This document shows, in pieces, positions 1 through 7,747 of a stretch of 64,000 nucleotides of DNA (the first letter of the stretch is position 1; the number at the start of each line of letters is the position of its first letter). This DNA comes from Candidatus Accumulibacter affinis. GTDB taxonomy: Bacteria; Pseudomonadota; Gammaproteobacteria; Burkholderiales; Rhodocyclaceae. Location: assembly GCA_016713625.1 (NCBI GenBank), contig JADJOT010000002.1:62001-126000 (forward strand). The letters run 5' to 3'. The position numbers were made by a program, and so were the translations under genes. The notes beneath the pieces were generated by a model. The model did not search any database. It was given only the letters and a program-made list of their open reading frames with translations, and was not told where the DNA came from.

Positions 1-1
1 C

Positions 2-756
2 GCTCCACTCCAGGCACTCACCGCGCTGGCACCGGCGGTATGGACGGGTCAAACCGCCTGGCAGGCGGTCTTGGCTCAGCAGGCCATCACCGATCCGCGC
101 CATGTTCGCCTGGTGACCGAAGGCGTCTTGCTCGGTACCGTCGTCGAGCAGGGCGTCGCCCCGATCTGGCGATCGTCAGCGATGACGCCGGGCAGTTCGA
201 TGTGCTGATCCACGCCCTGTGCTGGATCCATGCCGAACGCGTGCTGGCCAAACTGCTCGGCTTCAACGAGCCGCAACGCGAGGCGCTGGCTTCGGTGCGC
301 AGCGAGCTGTGGGCGATCTACGATGCGCTCAAGGCGTACAAGGAAGCGCCGGAGGCACTCACTGCAGCCGCGATCGAAGCCCGCTTCGACACGCTTTGTG
401 CCACCCGGACCGGTTATGCCAGCCTCGATCAGGCCCTGAAACGAATGCGCCGCAACCGGGAGGAGTTGCTGCGCGTGTTGCAACGTCCCGAGCTTCCCCT
501 GCACAACAACCTCAGTGAGTCGGATATCCGCGACTACGTCAAGAAGCGCAAGATCAGCGGCTCCACCCGCAGCGCGTCCGGCCGCCGCTGCCGCGATACC
601 TTCGCCAGCCTCAAGAAGACCTGCCGCAAGAACCAACTTTCCTTCTGGCAATACCTTCAGGACCGCGTCTTCGGCTGGCATCGGATTGCTCCGCTGGCGC
701 AGTGGATCTTTGAGGCCACGCCGACGGGGGCGAACCTTCCCGTACATGGCCCCTGA
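2..756 (+). pseudogene. IS66-like transposase, 5'-truncated by the window and frameshifted
   Basis: The C-terminal part of a transposase. From about base 163 the frame reads SDDAGQF, then LCWIHAER, a long helical stretch, and a C-terminal block with HNNLSESDIRD, KRKISGSTRS and FWQYLQDR, which resembles the end of IS66-type DDE transposases. Upstream of about base 160 the plausible continuation (HVRLVTEGVLLGTVVEQG) lies in a different frame. The two join cleanly only if one base is restored in the C-rich stretch at 158-163. It is therefore either a real frameshift or a base-call error in a C run. Family assignment is from motif memory, and ISL3-like or other DDE families are not excluded. Confidence 0.55.
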
Positions 757-1627
757 AGCAGCGCCCGCTCGCTATTGCGGGCGCATCTTCAGCACCGCGG
801 AGCTCGACCAGATCCGGCGGCTGATCGCAGCCAATCCTGCCGCCTCGCGCGCGCAGCTGTCCCGCTTGGTCTGTGCCGATCTCGGCTGGTGCCGCGAGGA
901 TGGGCGGATCAAGGAGATGAGCTGCCGCGTGGCGATGCTGCGCATGCAGACCGATGGCTTGCTGCAACTGCCGCCGCCGCGCAACGGCAATCACAACGGA
1001 AAACCCTGGCACCGTCGTACCGCGCAGGCCGAACCCGACGCGCTTTTGCGTGCCGACGGCCCGCGTAGCCTGGGCACGCTGCAACTGCACTTGGTGAGTC
1101 ATCGCGCCGAATCGCAGCTGCACAACGAGCACATCGACCGTTACCACTACCTCGGCTATCAACCGCTGCCCGGCGCCCAACTGCGCTACTTCGTTCGCGC
1201 GGGCGGACGACTCGTCGCCTTGCTCAGCTTCGCCGCCGCCGCCTGGAAGACCCAGCCGCGCGACCACTATATCGGCTGGACGCCTGCGCAACGCCAGGAG
1301 CACCTGCACCAGGTCAGGAACAACGCTCGATTCCTCATCCTGCCGTGGATTGAATGCAAGAATCTGGCCTCGTCCATTTTGGCTCGCGCCGCCCGGCAGA
1401 TCGCCGCCGACTGGCAGCTCCAATACGGTTACCGGCCGCTCTTGCTCGAAACCTTCGTCGAGCAAGAGCGCTTTCGCGGCACCGCTTACCAGGCGGCCAA
1501 CTGGATCTGCCTCGGTCAAACCACCGGCCGCGGCAAGCTCGATGTTCACCACCAAGCCCTGCTGCCGATCAAGACCGTCTGGCTCTATCCGCTCGACAGG
1601 CACTTCAGACGGGTACTCTGCGGGTGA
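746..1627 (+). CDS. DUF4338 (DruA-like) protein accompanying the transposase
   Basis: 293 residues from the ATG at 746, which overlaps the transposase end; the longer open frame further upstream is only a shadow of the transposase. Recognised as DUF4338 by RYHYLGYQPLPGAQLRYF, a NARFLILPW block, LLETFVEQERFRGT and a C-terminal GQTTGRGKLD with YPL. DUF4338 is the domain of DruA, a component of the Druantia anti-phage systems, but stand-alone copies next to transposases are common and their function is unknown. Here the overlap with the transposase suggests it travels with the element. No other Druantia genes (DruB-E) are present, so a complete defence system is not supported. Confidence 0.7.
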   Translation: MAPEAAPARYCGRIFSTAELDQIRRLIAANPAASRAQLSRLVCADLGWCREDGRIKEMSCRVAMLRMQTDGLLQLPPPRNGNHNGKPWHRRTAQAEPDALLRADGPRSLGTLQLHLVSHRAESQLHNEHIDRYHYLGYQPLPGAQLRYFVRAGGRLVALLSFAAAAWKTQPRDHYIGWTPAQRQEHLHQVRNNARFLILPWIECKNLASSILARAARQIAADWQLQYGYRPLLLETFVEQERFRGTAYQAANWICLGQTTGRGKLDVHHQALLPIKTVWLYPLDRHFRRVLCG

Positions 1628-1716
1628 GTGCGTCGCTCCGAAGCCAACCCAGTGCCATGCTCCTGCCCAGGGTTTTTGAGAAGTTACAGTTTGACCTTCT
1701 CGGCGCTTGCTTTAAC

Positions 1717-2202
1717 ATGGCGAACAGCACCCACGTCTGGCCAATCCCCTTGATTCGACATTTCAACGCCATCCTTTCCAGCAGCGCCCGCCAGCTGTGG
1801 CGGCTGGCGCTCGTGCTGTTTGCGAACCGCGTCTGTGCGCAGCCTGCGGCCGCCGAAATGCCGGGCGTTTCCGCGAGTCTGCTGCTGCAGACCGTTCTCG
1901 CCCTGGTGGTGGTCATCGGCGTACTGTTCCTGGCCGCCTACCTGCTGCGCAAGCTCAATGGCGGTCGCGGATTCGGCAGCACTGGCCCCTTGCGCGTCGT
2001 CGGCGGGCTGATGATTGGCACCCGTGAGCGGATCGTACTCGTCGAGATCGCCGACACCTGGATCGTCGTCGGACTCGTGCCGGGGCAAATCCGTACCCTG
2101 CACACGCTGCCAAAAGGCGAACTACAGCCTGCCGGCGACGGCGAACGGCATTTTGCGCAATGGCTGAAGCAGCTCACCGAGCGCAAGAATGAAGGCAGCT
2201 AG
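1717..2202 (+). CDS. fliO: Flagellar biosynthesis protein FliO
   Basis: 161 residues. FliO is a small bitopic inner-membrane protein that helps assemble and stabilise the FliP ring of the flagellar type III export gate. The protein has a hydrophobic or signal-like N-terminus, one clear membrane segment at residues 53-76 ending in LLRKLNGG, and the typical cytoplasmic domain with GTRERIVLVEI and WIVVGLVPGQI. The ATG at 1717 was chosen because the frame upstream runs into the insertion element and is not FliO-like. The end overlaps the fliP start by 14 nt, as in other fliOPQR operons. The usual upstream partners fliM and fliN are not in the window. Confidence 0.85.
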   Translation: MANSTHVWPIPLIRHFNAILSSSARQLWRLALVLFANRVCAQPAAAEMPGVSASLLLQTVLALVVVIGVLFLAAYLLRKLNGGRGFGSTGPLRVVGGLMIGTRERIVLVEIADTWIVVGLVPGQIRTLHTLPKGELQPAGDGERHFAQWLKQLTERKNEGS

Positions 2203-2935
2203 ACGCCTCGCCTGGCTACTCGCGCTGGGCGCCCCAGCGGCCGCCTGGGCACAAACTGGTGGACTACCCATGCTCACCAGCACGCCTGGCGCCGACGGCA
2301 GCCTGACCTACACCCTGTCGGTGCAGACCCTGCTCACGCTGACCGCGCTGACCTTCGTTCCGGCGGTGCTGCTGCTGATGACCAGCTTCACGCGCATCAT
2401 CATCGTGCTCTCGCTGTTGCGGCAGGCGCTGGGCACGCAGAGTTCACCACCGAATCAGGTGCTGCTCGGACTATCGCTGTTCCTGACGTTTTTCATCATG
2501 TCGCCGGTGCTCGACAGCGTGTACACCGATGCCTATCTGCCGCTGTCGGAGAACCGCATCGGCTACCTCGAGGCCCTCCAACGGGGCGCCGTGCCACTGC
2601 GCAAGTTCATGCTCAAGCAAACGCGTGAGGCTGATATCGCCCTTTTTGCGCGCATGACGCAGGCGCCGAAATTTGCCTCGGCGGATGACATTCCGATGCG
2701 CCTGCTGATCCCGGCATTCGTCACCAGCGAGTTGAAGACGGCCTTTCAGATCGGCTTCATCATCTTCATCCCGTTCCTGATTGTCGACATGGTCGTCGCC
2801 AGCGTGCTGATGTCGATGGGCATGATGATGATGTCGCCGGTGATCGTCGCCCTGCCCTTCAAGCTGATGCTGTTCGTACTCGTCGATGGTTGGCATCTGC
2901 TGCTCGGATCACTGGTCGTGAGCTTTGCCACGTGA
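2189..2935 (+). CDS. fliP: Flagellar export gate protein FliP
   Basis: 248 residues, the usual FliP length. FliP forms the pentameric core of the FliP5-FliQ4-FliR1 export gate in the inner membrane. A cleavable signal peptide (residues 1-21, ending AAWA) is followed by the conserved block with MTSFTRIIIVLSLLRQALG, a large periplasmic loop, and C-terminal membrane helices containing FLIVDMVVASVLMSMGMMM and LPFKLMLFVLVDGW. It overlaps fliO at the start, and its TGA stop overlaps the GTG start of fliQ, so translation is coupled along the operon. All hallmark segments are intact. Confidence 0.97.
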   Translation: MKAARRLAWLLALGAPAAAWAQTGGLPMLTSTPGADGSLTYTLSVQTLLTLTALTFVPAVLLLMTSFTRIIIVLSLLRQALGTQSSPPNQVLLGLSLFLTFFIMSPVLDSVYTDAYLPLSENRIGYLEALQRGAVPLRKFMLKQTREADIALFARMTQAPKFASADDIPMRLLIPAFVTSELKTAFQIGFIIFIPFLIVDMVVASVLMSMGMMMMSPVIVALPFKLMLFVLVDGWHLLLGSLVVSFAT

Positions 2936-3201
2936 GCCCCGAAGTGGTCATGGAGATCGGACGGCAGGCGGTCGAAATGACCTTGCTGGTGTCCGCACCG
3001 ATGCTCCTGGCAGCGCTGGCCATCGGACTGATCGTCAGCGTCTTCCAGGCAGCGACCCAGATCAACGAGCAGACGCTGTCATTCATCCCCAAGCTGGTGG
3101 GCATGTTTCTGATCCTGCTGCTGGCCGGCCCGTGGATGCTCGAGATCATGGTCGACTACATGCGGCGACTATACGAGAGCATCCCGTTACTGATCGGCTG
3201 A
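2932..3201 (+). CDS. fliQ: Flagellar export gate protein FliQ
   Basis: 89 residues, exactly the usual size, with two membrane helices and the conserved QAVEMTLLVSAP, FQAATQINEQTLSFIPK and GPWMLEIMVDY segments. The GTG at 2932 overlaps the fliP stop (GTGA). A longer frame from 2890 would add residues out of register with the family and lie within fliP. FliQ packs around the FliP/FliR core of the export gate. fliR starts 7 nt downstream. Confidence 0.96.
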   Translation: MSPEVVMEIGRQAVEMTLLVSAPMLLAALAIGLIVSVFQAATQINEQTLSFIPKLVGMFLILLLAGPWMLEIMVDYMRRLYESIPLLIG

Positions 3202-3208
3202 ACGCCAC

Positions 3209-3991
3209 ATGATCAGCCTGACCACGGCCGAGATCAACGCCTGGATCGTTGCCTATTTTTTCCCTCTCGCGCGCGTCCTGGCGGTGCTCGCCGCGGCCCC
3301 GCCATTCAACAGTCCCGCCCTGCCGGCGCTGACCCGGCTGATGCTCGGTCTGGCGATCAGCCTGGCGATCGTCCCGGGGCTGCCCGGCATGACCCCGCTC
3401 GACCCGGCATCGGGAGCGGGCCTGCTGCTCCTGGCGGAGCAGCTACTGATCGGTTTGGCCATGGGTTTCAGCATGCGCCTGGTGTTCAGCGCGGTGGATC
3501 TGGCTGGCAGCTTCATCAGCCTGCAGATGGGCCTCGGCTTCGCCTCCTTCTATAGCCCGCAGACGGCCGGCCAAACCGCGGTGGTTTCGGAATTCATGGG
3601 GCTGCTGGCCGTGCTGCTGTTCATGGCCATGAACGGCCACCTGATGATCATCGCCACGCTGGCGCACAGCTTTAGCGTGCTTCCGCTCGGCCGCCAGAAC
3701 CTCGCGGCGGACGTCTGGTGGAGGCTGGCGAGCTCCGGCGCGATCGTCTTTTCTGCAGGGCTGCTGCTCGCGCTGCCGGTGGTGGTGGCCTTGATGATCA
3801 GCAACCTCGCCCTGGCCGTGCTGAGCCGCGCCGCGCCGCAACTCAACCTGATCGCGATCGGTTTCCCGCTGACCATCGCGCTCGGTTTCGCCGCGCTGAT
3901 GTTCGCCATGTCGAATCTTGGCGCCCCCTTGCAACAGCTGTTCGAGTACGGCCTGGAGTCGATCCTCGGACCTTTCGCGAAAGCTGCTTAG
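3209..3991 (+). CDS. fliR: Flagellar export gate protein FliR
   Basis: 260 residues, multi-spanning. FliR is the single-copy plug-like subunit of the export gate. Conserved features include the N-terminal LARVLAVLAAAP, the central GFSMRLVFSAVDLAGSFISL and QMGLGFASFYSP segments, and the C-terminal APQLNLIAIGFPL block. No fusion to FlhB is present. It is the last gene of the fliOPQR set; downstream is a non-coding stretch with a structured repeat. Confidence 0.96.
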   Translation: MISLTTAEINAWIVAYFFPLARVLAVLAAAPPFNSPALPALTRLMLGLAISLAIVPGLPGMTPLDPASGAGLLLLAEQLLIGLAMGFSMRLVFSAVDLAGSFISLQMGLGFASFYSPQTAGQTAVVSEFMGLLAVLLFMAMNGHLMIIATLAHSFSVLPLGRQNLAADVWWRLASSGAIVFSAGLLLALPVVVALMISNLALAVLSRAAPQLNLIAIGFPLTIALGFAALMFAMSNLGAPLQQLFEYGLESILGPFAKAA

Positions 3992-4228
3992 GACCTGGCT
4001 GTGGGCGTGCCATCGCGGCCAGATCGCCGTCGGCAGCCGCTCGCACGGCAGCAGCGAGCGCCCCGATTCGCCCGACCTCGTCGTCGAAAACGTCTCGCTG
4101 CCAGGGACGGCGCAGAAAGGGCCCTCGCTGAAGGGCAGCAGTCCACTCGGCAGGTATGCAAAAGGCTTTGTGCCATGGCAACTGGCGACCGGGGCAATCT
4201 GCTAGTATCCGTCATGACCTTGGTCTCG

Positions 4229-4424
4229 CTAACGGTCATGGCGATTCCAGACACCCCCGATGATGAAAGCCATGACCGTTCCCTCCCTTGCAGGGCGCAT
4301 TCCGGCTTGCACGCCGGAATCGTTCGTTGGGCACGGAGCATGCTCCGTGAATTCCCCATCTCACCCCCCGACCCCACAACCGGGCGAGGGGAGGTTCGTG
4401 AGTCGCTGACGCGACTTTCACCTT
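4229..4424 (+). repeat. Hairpin-rich intergenic repeat, copy 1
   Basis: A non-coding element of about 195 bp built from inverted repeats. An 11-bp perfect stem, ACGGTCATGGC (4232-4242), pairs with 4269-4279. An 8-bp stem, ATTCCGGC (4299-4306), pairs with 4313-4320. AGTCGC (4401-4406) pairs with 4411-4416 around TGAC. Related sequence recurs on the other strand at 14306-14495 and, in part, at 46001-46113, always between genes. This copy follows fliR. Confidence 0.7.
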
Positions 4425-4481
4425 AAACGCAAGCTGTCGGAAGTGGTCGCCCACGTCCTCCGCTTTCGTCTCCGGCCACAG

Positions 4482-4498
4482 AAAAACTGCCCCGGCAG
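4482..4498 (-). terminator. Small terminator-like hairpin
   Basis: On the minus strand a 5-bp stem CTGCC/GGCAG with a GG loop is followed by TTTTT. No minus-strand gene immediately upstream would use it, so it may be fortuitous or a remnant. Confidence 0.25.
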
Positions 4499-4562
4499 GG
4501 CGGGTTTTGCAAGCAGCGCAGCTTTGTGTTCTGCGATCCGTTTGAACCAGAAGGGCTGAAAC

Positions 4563-4823
4563 ATGGCTACCTTAGCGAAGCAGGCCAGAAAATATCATCA
4601 CCGCCTGCGCGACTACCTGGACGCGCTGCGTGACTTGAATGGCTTCCGCGAGTTCACGCGCGAGGTTCGGAATTACCTGCGCGCCATCGATGCTGCTGAC
4701 CGACCGCGCCGCGCTGATATCGCCAGCAGCGCATGCTTGACAACCGGGTCTAGCGCAATGACGTCGAGACCGCTTTTCAGGCCTGGCGCAGCTTCCTCGG
4801 CCAGGCGAGGTGGCCCGGCATGA
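4563..4823 (+). CDS. Small hypothetical protein, possibly a degraded gene
   Basis: 86 codons beginning with a helical, charged segment (KQARKYHHRLRDYLDALRDL, then FREFTREVRNYLRAID) with an AAGGGCTGAAAC leader. The last 35 or so residues are low-complexity and overlap the ubiX start, so only residues 1-48 look protein-like. Just upstream of ubiX, in the ubiX frame, a remnant reading DVETAFQAWRSFLGQ is cut off by a TAG. The arrangement suggests an older, longer gene that has decayed. No family recognised. Confidence 0.3.
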   Translation: MATLAKQARKYHHRLRDYLDALRDLNGFREFTREVRNYLRAIDAADRPRRADIASSACLTTGSSAMTSRPLFRPGAASSARRGGPA

Positions 4824-5395
4824 CGACGCGCCGCCTCATCGTCGGCATCTCGGGCGCCTCGGGCGCCATCTACGGCGTCCGCATCCTGCAGACGCTGCAA
4901 GGCAGCGACATCGAGACGCACCTGGTGATGTCCGAGTCGGCGCGCATGACACTGGCGTCCGAGTCTGAGCTGACGGTGCCCCAGGTCGAGGCCCTGGCGT
5001 CGAAGGTGCACCCCGTGCGCAACGTCGGCGCCACGCTGGCCTCGGGTTCGTTCAAGACCATGGGCATGGTCATCGCGCCCTGCTCGATCCGCACGCTGTC
5101 GGAAATCGCCTGGGGCGGCACGGGCAGCCTGCTCACGCGCGCCGCCGACGTGGTGTTGAAGGAGCGACGCCGCCTGGTGCTGATGCTGCGCGAGACGCCG
5201 CTGCACGCCGGGCACATTCAGTCGATGCTGCAGGCGACGAACAACGGCGCCATCGTCATGCCGCCGGTTCCGGCCTTCTACACCCGGCCGAAGACGCTGG
5301 ACGACATCGTCAACCACAGCGTGGGGCGCGTGCTCGACCTGTTCGACATCGAGACCGATCTCGTCGCCCGCTGGAACGGCCTCGGCAAGTCATGA
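4820..5395 (+). CDS. ubiX: Flavin prenyltransferase UbiX
   Basis: 191 residues. UbiX prenylates FMN with dimethylallyl phosphate to make the prenylated-FMN cofactor of UbiD-type decarboxylases, used in ubiquinone synthesis. Family features: N-terminal VGISGASGAIYGVRIL FMN-phosphate loop, HLVMSESA, a central FKTMGMVIAPCSI block, LLTRAADVVLKERRRLVLM, and C-terminal PAFYTRPKTLDDIV. Length and start match the family. No ubiD lies in the window. The gene stands alone between the small ORF and the NUDIX gene. Confidence 0.93.
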   Translation: MTTRRLIVGISGASGAIYGVRILQTLQGSDIETHLVMSESARMTLASESELTVPQVEALASKVHPVRNVGATLASGSFKTMGMVIAPCSIRTLSEIAWGGTGSLLTRAADVVLKERRRLVLMLRETPLHAGHIQSMLQATNNGAIVMPPVPAFYTRPKTLDDIVNHSVGRVLDLFDIETDLVARWNGLGKS

Positions 5396-5682
5396 CCCAG
5401 GCGGCCGCCACTCCAGATTGAGCCCATGGCACGCAATGACAGGCAGTAGAGGTGACGGGTAAGGATACTCCTTTTTGCAAAAGCAGGTTTTGGGGCTACG
5501 CAGCCGGCGCTTTCGGAAGATCTCCCGAGATTGACCGCCTTGCATCGGGTAGGTATGCTGCACTGGACGCAATTGGATTTGCTGCCCTTCTCGTCGCGGG
5601 CCCACCGCTGACAACTCGGGGGGACAGCTTCACGCGGGTACAGATTGGCGCCACAGGGGACCCTGGCGTCGGGAGGAGCGGG
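5396..5682. other. Non-coding gap between ubiX and the NUDIX gene
   Basis: An open frame continues upstream from the NUDIX gene through most of this stretch, but its translation has no recognisable protein character. A good ribosome binding site, GGGAGGAG, sits just before the NUDIX ATG. I see no clear promoter or terminator. Any promoter of the three-gene NUDIX/macro/SIR2 cluster should lie here. Confidence 0.4.
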
Positions 5683-6258
5683 ATGGAAAGAACCGAAGTA
5701 CACGGTCGTCGGCGCCTGCTGGATGACTTCTTCAAGGTAGACGAGGCGGAGGTGAGTTTCGAGCGCGCCGACGGCTCGATGACGCCGCCGGCGCGGCGCC
5801 TGGTGTTCGAACGCGGCGACTCGGTGGCCGCCGTGGTCGTCCATCGCGAATCGCACAGCCTTCTGTTCACCGAACAGTTCCGTTTTCCGACGCTGGGCAA
5901 GGGCTCCGGCTGGCTGCTCGAAGTCATTGCCGGCATGATCGATTCCGGCGAATCACCCGAGGCCGCGCTGCGCCGCGAGATCGAGGAGGAACTGGGCTTC
6001 GCGGTCGCGCGGCTCGAGCCGATCAGCACCTTCTTCGTTTCGCCGGGCGGTTCGTCCGAGCGAATCTGGCTGTATTACGCCGAAGTGACGGACTCGGGTC
6101 GGCTCTCGGCTGGCGGCGGGGTCGCGGCAGAGCAGGAAGAGATCCGCATCGTTCGCCTGTCGCCCGACGCAGCACAGGCCGCGCTCCGCGAAGGCCGTCT
6201 GCCCGACGCCAAGACGATCATCGGCCTGCAGTGGCTGTTCGCGAAGTCCTTGAAGTAG
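5683..6258 (+). CDS. NUDIX hydrolase, ADP-ribose pyrophosphatase-like
   Basis: 191 residues from the ATG preceded by GGGAGGAG. NUDIX enzymes of this group split ADP-ribose or related nucleoside diphosphate sugars to AMP plus sugar phosphate. The NUDIX box (G-x5-E-x7-RE-x2-EE-x-G) is complete at residues 84-106, from GMIDSGE to REIEEELG. Flanking features (the upstream EQFRFP segment, the downstream FFVSPGGSSERIWLYYA block) match the ADP-ribose pyrophosphatase/GDP-mannose hydrolase subgroup. Substrate is inferred, not shown. Only 41 nt separate it from the macro-domain gene, so an operon with that ADP-ribose-binding protein and the SIR2 NADase-like protein is plausible. It could also be an ordinary housekeeping gene. 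Confidence 0.85.
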   Translation: MERTEVHGRRRLLDDFFKVDEAEVSFERADGSMTPPARRLVFERGDSVAAVVVHRESHSLLFTEQFRFPTLGKGSGWLLEVIAGMIDSGESPEAALRREIEEELGFAVARLEPISTFFVSPGGSSERIWLYYAEVTDSGRLSAGGGVAAEQEEIRIVRLSPDAAQAALREGRLPDAKTIIGLQWLFAKSLK

Positions 6259-6299
6259 GTTTGCAGGTCGACAGGCGAGTCATCAGAAAAGGGAGTGAT

Positions 6300-7607
6300 A
6301 TGCCAACGGACGAGCTGGCGCGACAATGTTTCGTGATCATGCCCTTCGGCGAGAAGGACGACCAGAGGAAACTCGTCGACTTCAACGCTGTTTACGAGCA
6401 AGTCATCAAACCCGCGGTGGAATCCTTGGCGCAAGACAGGATCCTCATCAAATGCCTGCGCTGCGACGAGGTCGAGAAATCCGGCCTGATCCACGAGCGA
6501 ATGATCAACTACATCCTCGACGCCGAGGTTGCCGTGGTCGACATCAGCACCGCCAATCCGAACGTCTATTACGAACTCGGTGTGCGCCATGCGCTCAGGG
6601 ACCGCGTCACCGTGCTGATCCGCCGGGAGGGCACGCGGAACCCCTTCAATATCACCGGGATGAACACGATTGACTACGACGATAGCGATCCTGCGAAGCT
6701 CGAACAGGCGCGCTCGAAGATCCGCAACTTCATCCGCAACGGTTTGCTGTCGAGCACGCGCGACAGCCTCGTGCATGCGGCGGTCCCGGGTCTGGAGGTA
6801 ACTTCGCGGCAGGGGTCGATCGCTGCTTCGCGAGTGTATCGCTACGCACCGGCAAAGGCACCGGACAAGGAGATCCGGCTGGTCACCGGCGATCTGCGGC
6901 ACGTGAATCTCAACTGCGAGTCCACCGAGGATCAGATCGACATCTGGGTCAGCTCGGAAAATATCAACATGCAGATGGCGCGGGTCTTCGACGCATCGAT
7001 TTCGGCGCTCGTTCGCTACCTGGGCGCCAGGAAGGACGACATCGGCGACATCGTCGAGGACACCATCGCCGACGAGCTGCGCGCCAAGATGCGCGGGCGG
7101 CAGCAGGTCAACCCGGGAATGGTCGTGTCGACCGGCAGCGGCTCGCTTGCCGAGACGCATCATGTCCGGCGCATCTTCCACGTCGCCTCGGTTTATGGCG
7201 TCATCGGCGGCGGTTATCACCCGATTGCCCAGGTGGAGCGCTGCATCACGGCAGCGCTGGTGGAGGCCGACCGCGAATCGGCGCGTGCAGAAAAGGCCGG
7301 CGAGAAGCCCTATCGCGCGATCATCTTCCCGCTGCTGACGACCGGCAGCGGCTCCGGCAGCCTGGTGGACAACGCCAGGAAACAACTCGAGGCGGCGCGC
7401 AACTACCTCGAAGCGTGTTCCGCCGCGACCAGGCTCGCGCGGGTGTGCTTCCTGGCGCCGACGCAGAAGCACCTGTCGGCACTGCAGGTGGCCCTGGCGG
7501 AACTCGGTGTTGCCGAGGCAGGTGCGCGCGAGGCCGATGCGGCGACCGCTGCAGGGGAGAATCAGGCATCGCCCCCCGCGCCTGCTCAGCCAGTGCAGCC
7601 GGGCTGA
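6300..7607 (+). CDS. TIR/nucleoside-deoxyribosyltransferase-like domain fused to a macro domain
   Basis: 435 residues; ATG at 6300 with AGGGAG upstream. Residues 9-150 are a TIR-like/nucleoside 2-deoxyribosyltransferase-like domain of the kind found at the front of signalling and defence proteins: CFVIMPFGEKD (10-20), SGLIHERM (61-68), AEVAVVDIST (75-84), NPNVYYELGVRHA (87-99). Such folds bind or cleave nucleotides such as NAD+, but I cannot confirm a catalytic residue. Residues about 195-405 resemble a macro domain, an ADP-ribose-binding fold: DIWVSSENINMQMA, VNPGMVVSTGSGSL, RRIFHVASV and IIFPLLTTGSGSGS. The tail from 410 is Ala/Pro-rich. Flanked by a NUDIX hydrolase and a SIR2-CHAT protein on the same strand, it suggests a shared role in NAD+/ADP-ribose chemistry. 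Confidence 0.75.
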   Translation: MPTDELARQCFVIMPFGEKDDQRKLVDFNAVYEQVIKPAVESLAQDRILIKCLRCDEVEKSGLIHERMINYILDAEVAVVDISTANPNVYYELGVRHALRDRVTVLIRREGTRNPFNITGMNTIDYDDSDPAKLEQARSKIRNFIRNGLLSSTRDSLVHAAVPGLEVTSRQGSIAASRVYRYAPAKAPDKEIRLVTGDLRHVNLNCESTEDQIDIWVSSENINMQMARVFDASISALVRYLGARKDDIGDIVEDTIADELRAKMRGRQQVNPGMVVSTGSGSLAETHHVRRIFHVASVYGVIGGGYHPIAQVERCITAALVEADRESARAEKAGEKPYRAIIFPLLTTGSGSGSLVDNARKQLEAARNYLEACSAATRLARVCFLAPTQKHLSALQVALAELGVAEAGAREADAATAAGENQASPPAPAQPVQPG

Positions 7608-7747
7608 TCAATGCCCCCACCTGACATGCTGCTCGAGCAGGCGCTGCCTGCGACGACGACGCAGCCCGACGGCCGAACGGATCGGTAGCGCGCGCCGCCC
7701 TGGCAACCAGATTCGCTTACCCACTACTTGCCCGGAGTCCGCCCAGC

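Larger units (their letters stand above)
1..1627 (+). mobile_element. Partial IS66-like insertion element with accessory DUF4338 gene
   Basis: The first 1.6 kb holds a transposase reading frame that runs in from outside the window and, overlapping its 3' end by 11 nt, a DUF4338 gene. Together they read as the right-hand part of an insertion element placed immediately upstream of fliO. The left end lies outside the window and I could not define a right terminal inverted repeat or a target duplication. The right boundary given is therefore only the end of the second gene; the true end should lie between there and the fliO start at 1717. Confidence 0.55.

Noticed and set aside
746..1627. Druantia defence system
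   Set aside because: Only the DruA-like domain is present; no helicase (DruE) or other Druantia components are encoded nearby.
6075..7472. 465-codon open frame on the minus strand opposite the macro-domain gene
   Set aside because: A high-GC shadow: the plus strand has recognisable domains across the whole stretch, and the minus translation is His/Arg/Asp-rich without family character.
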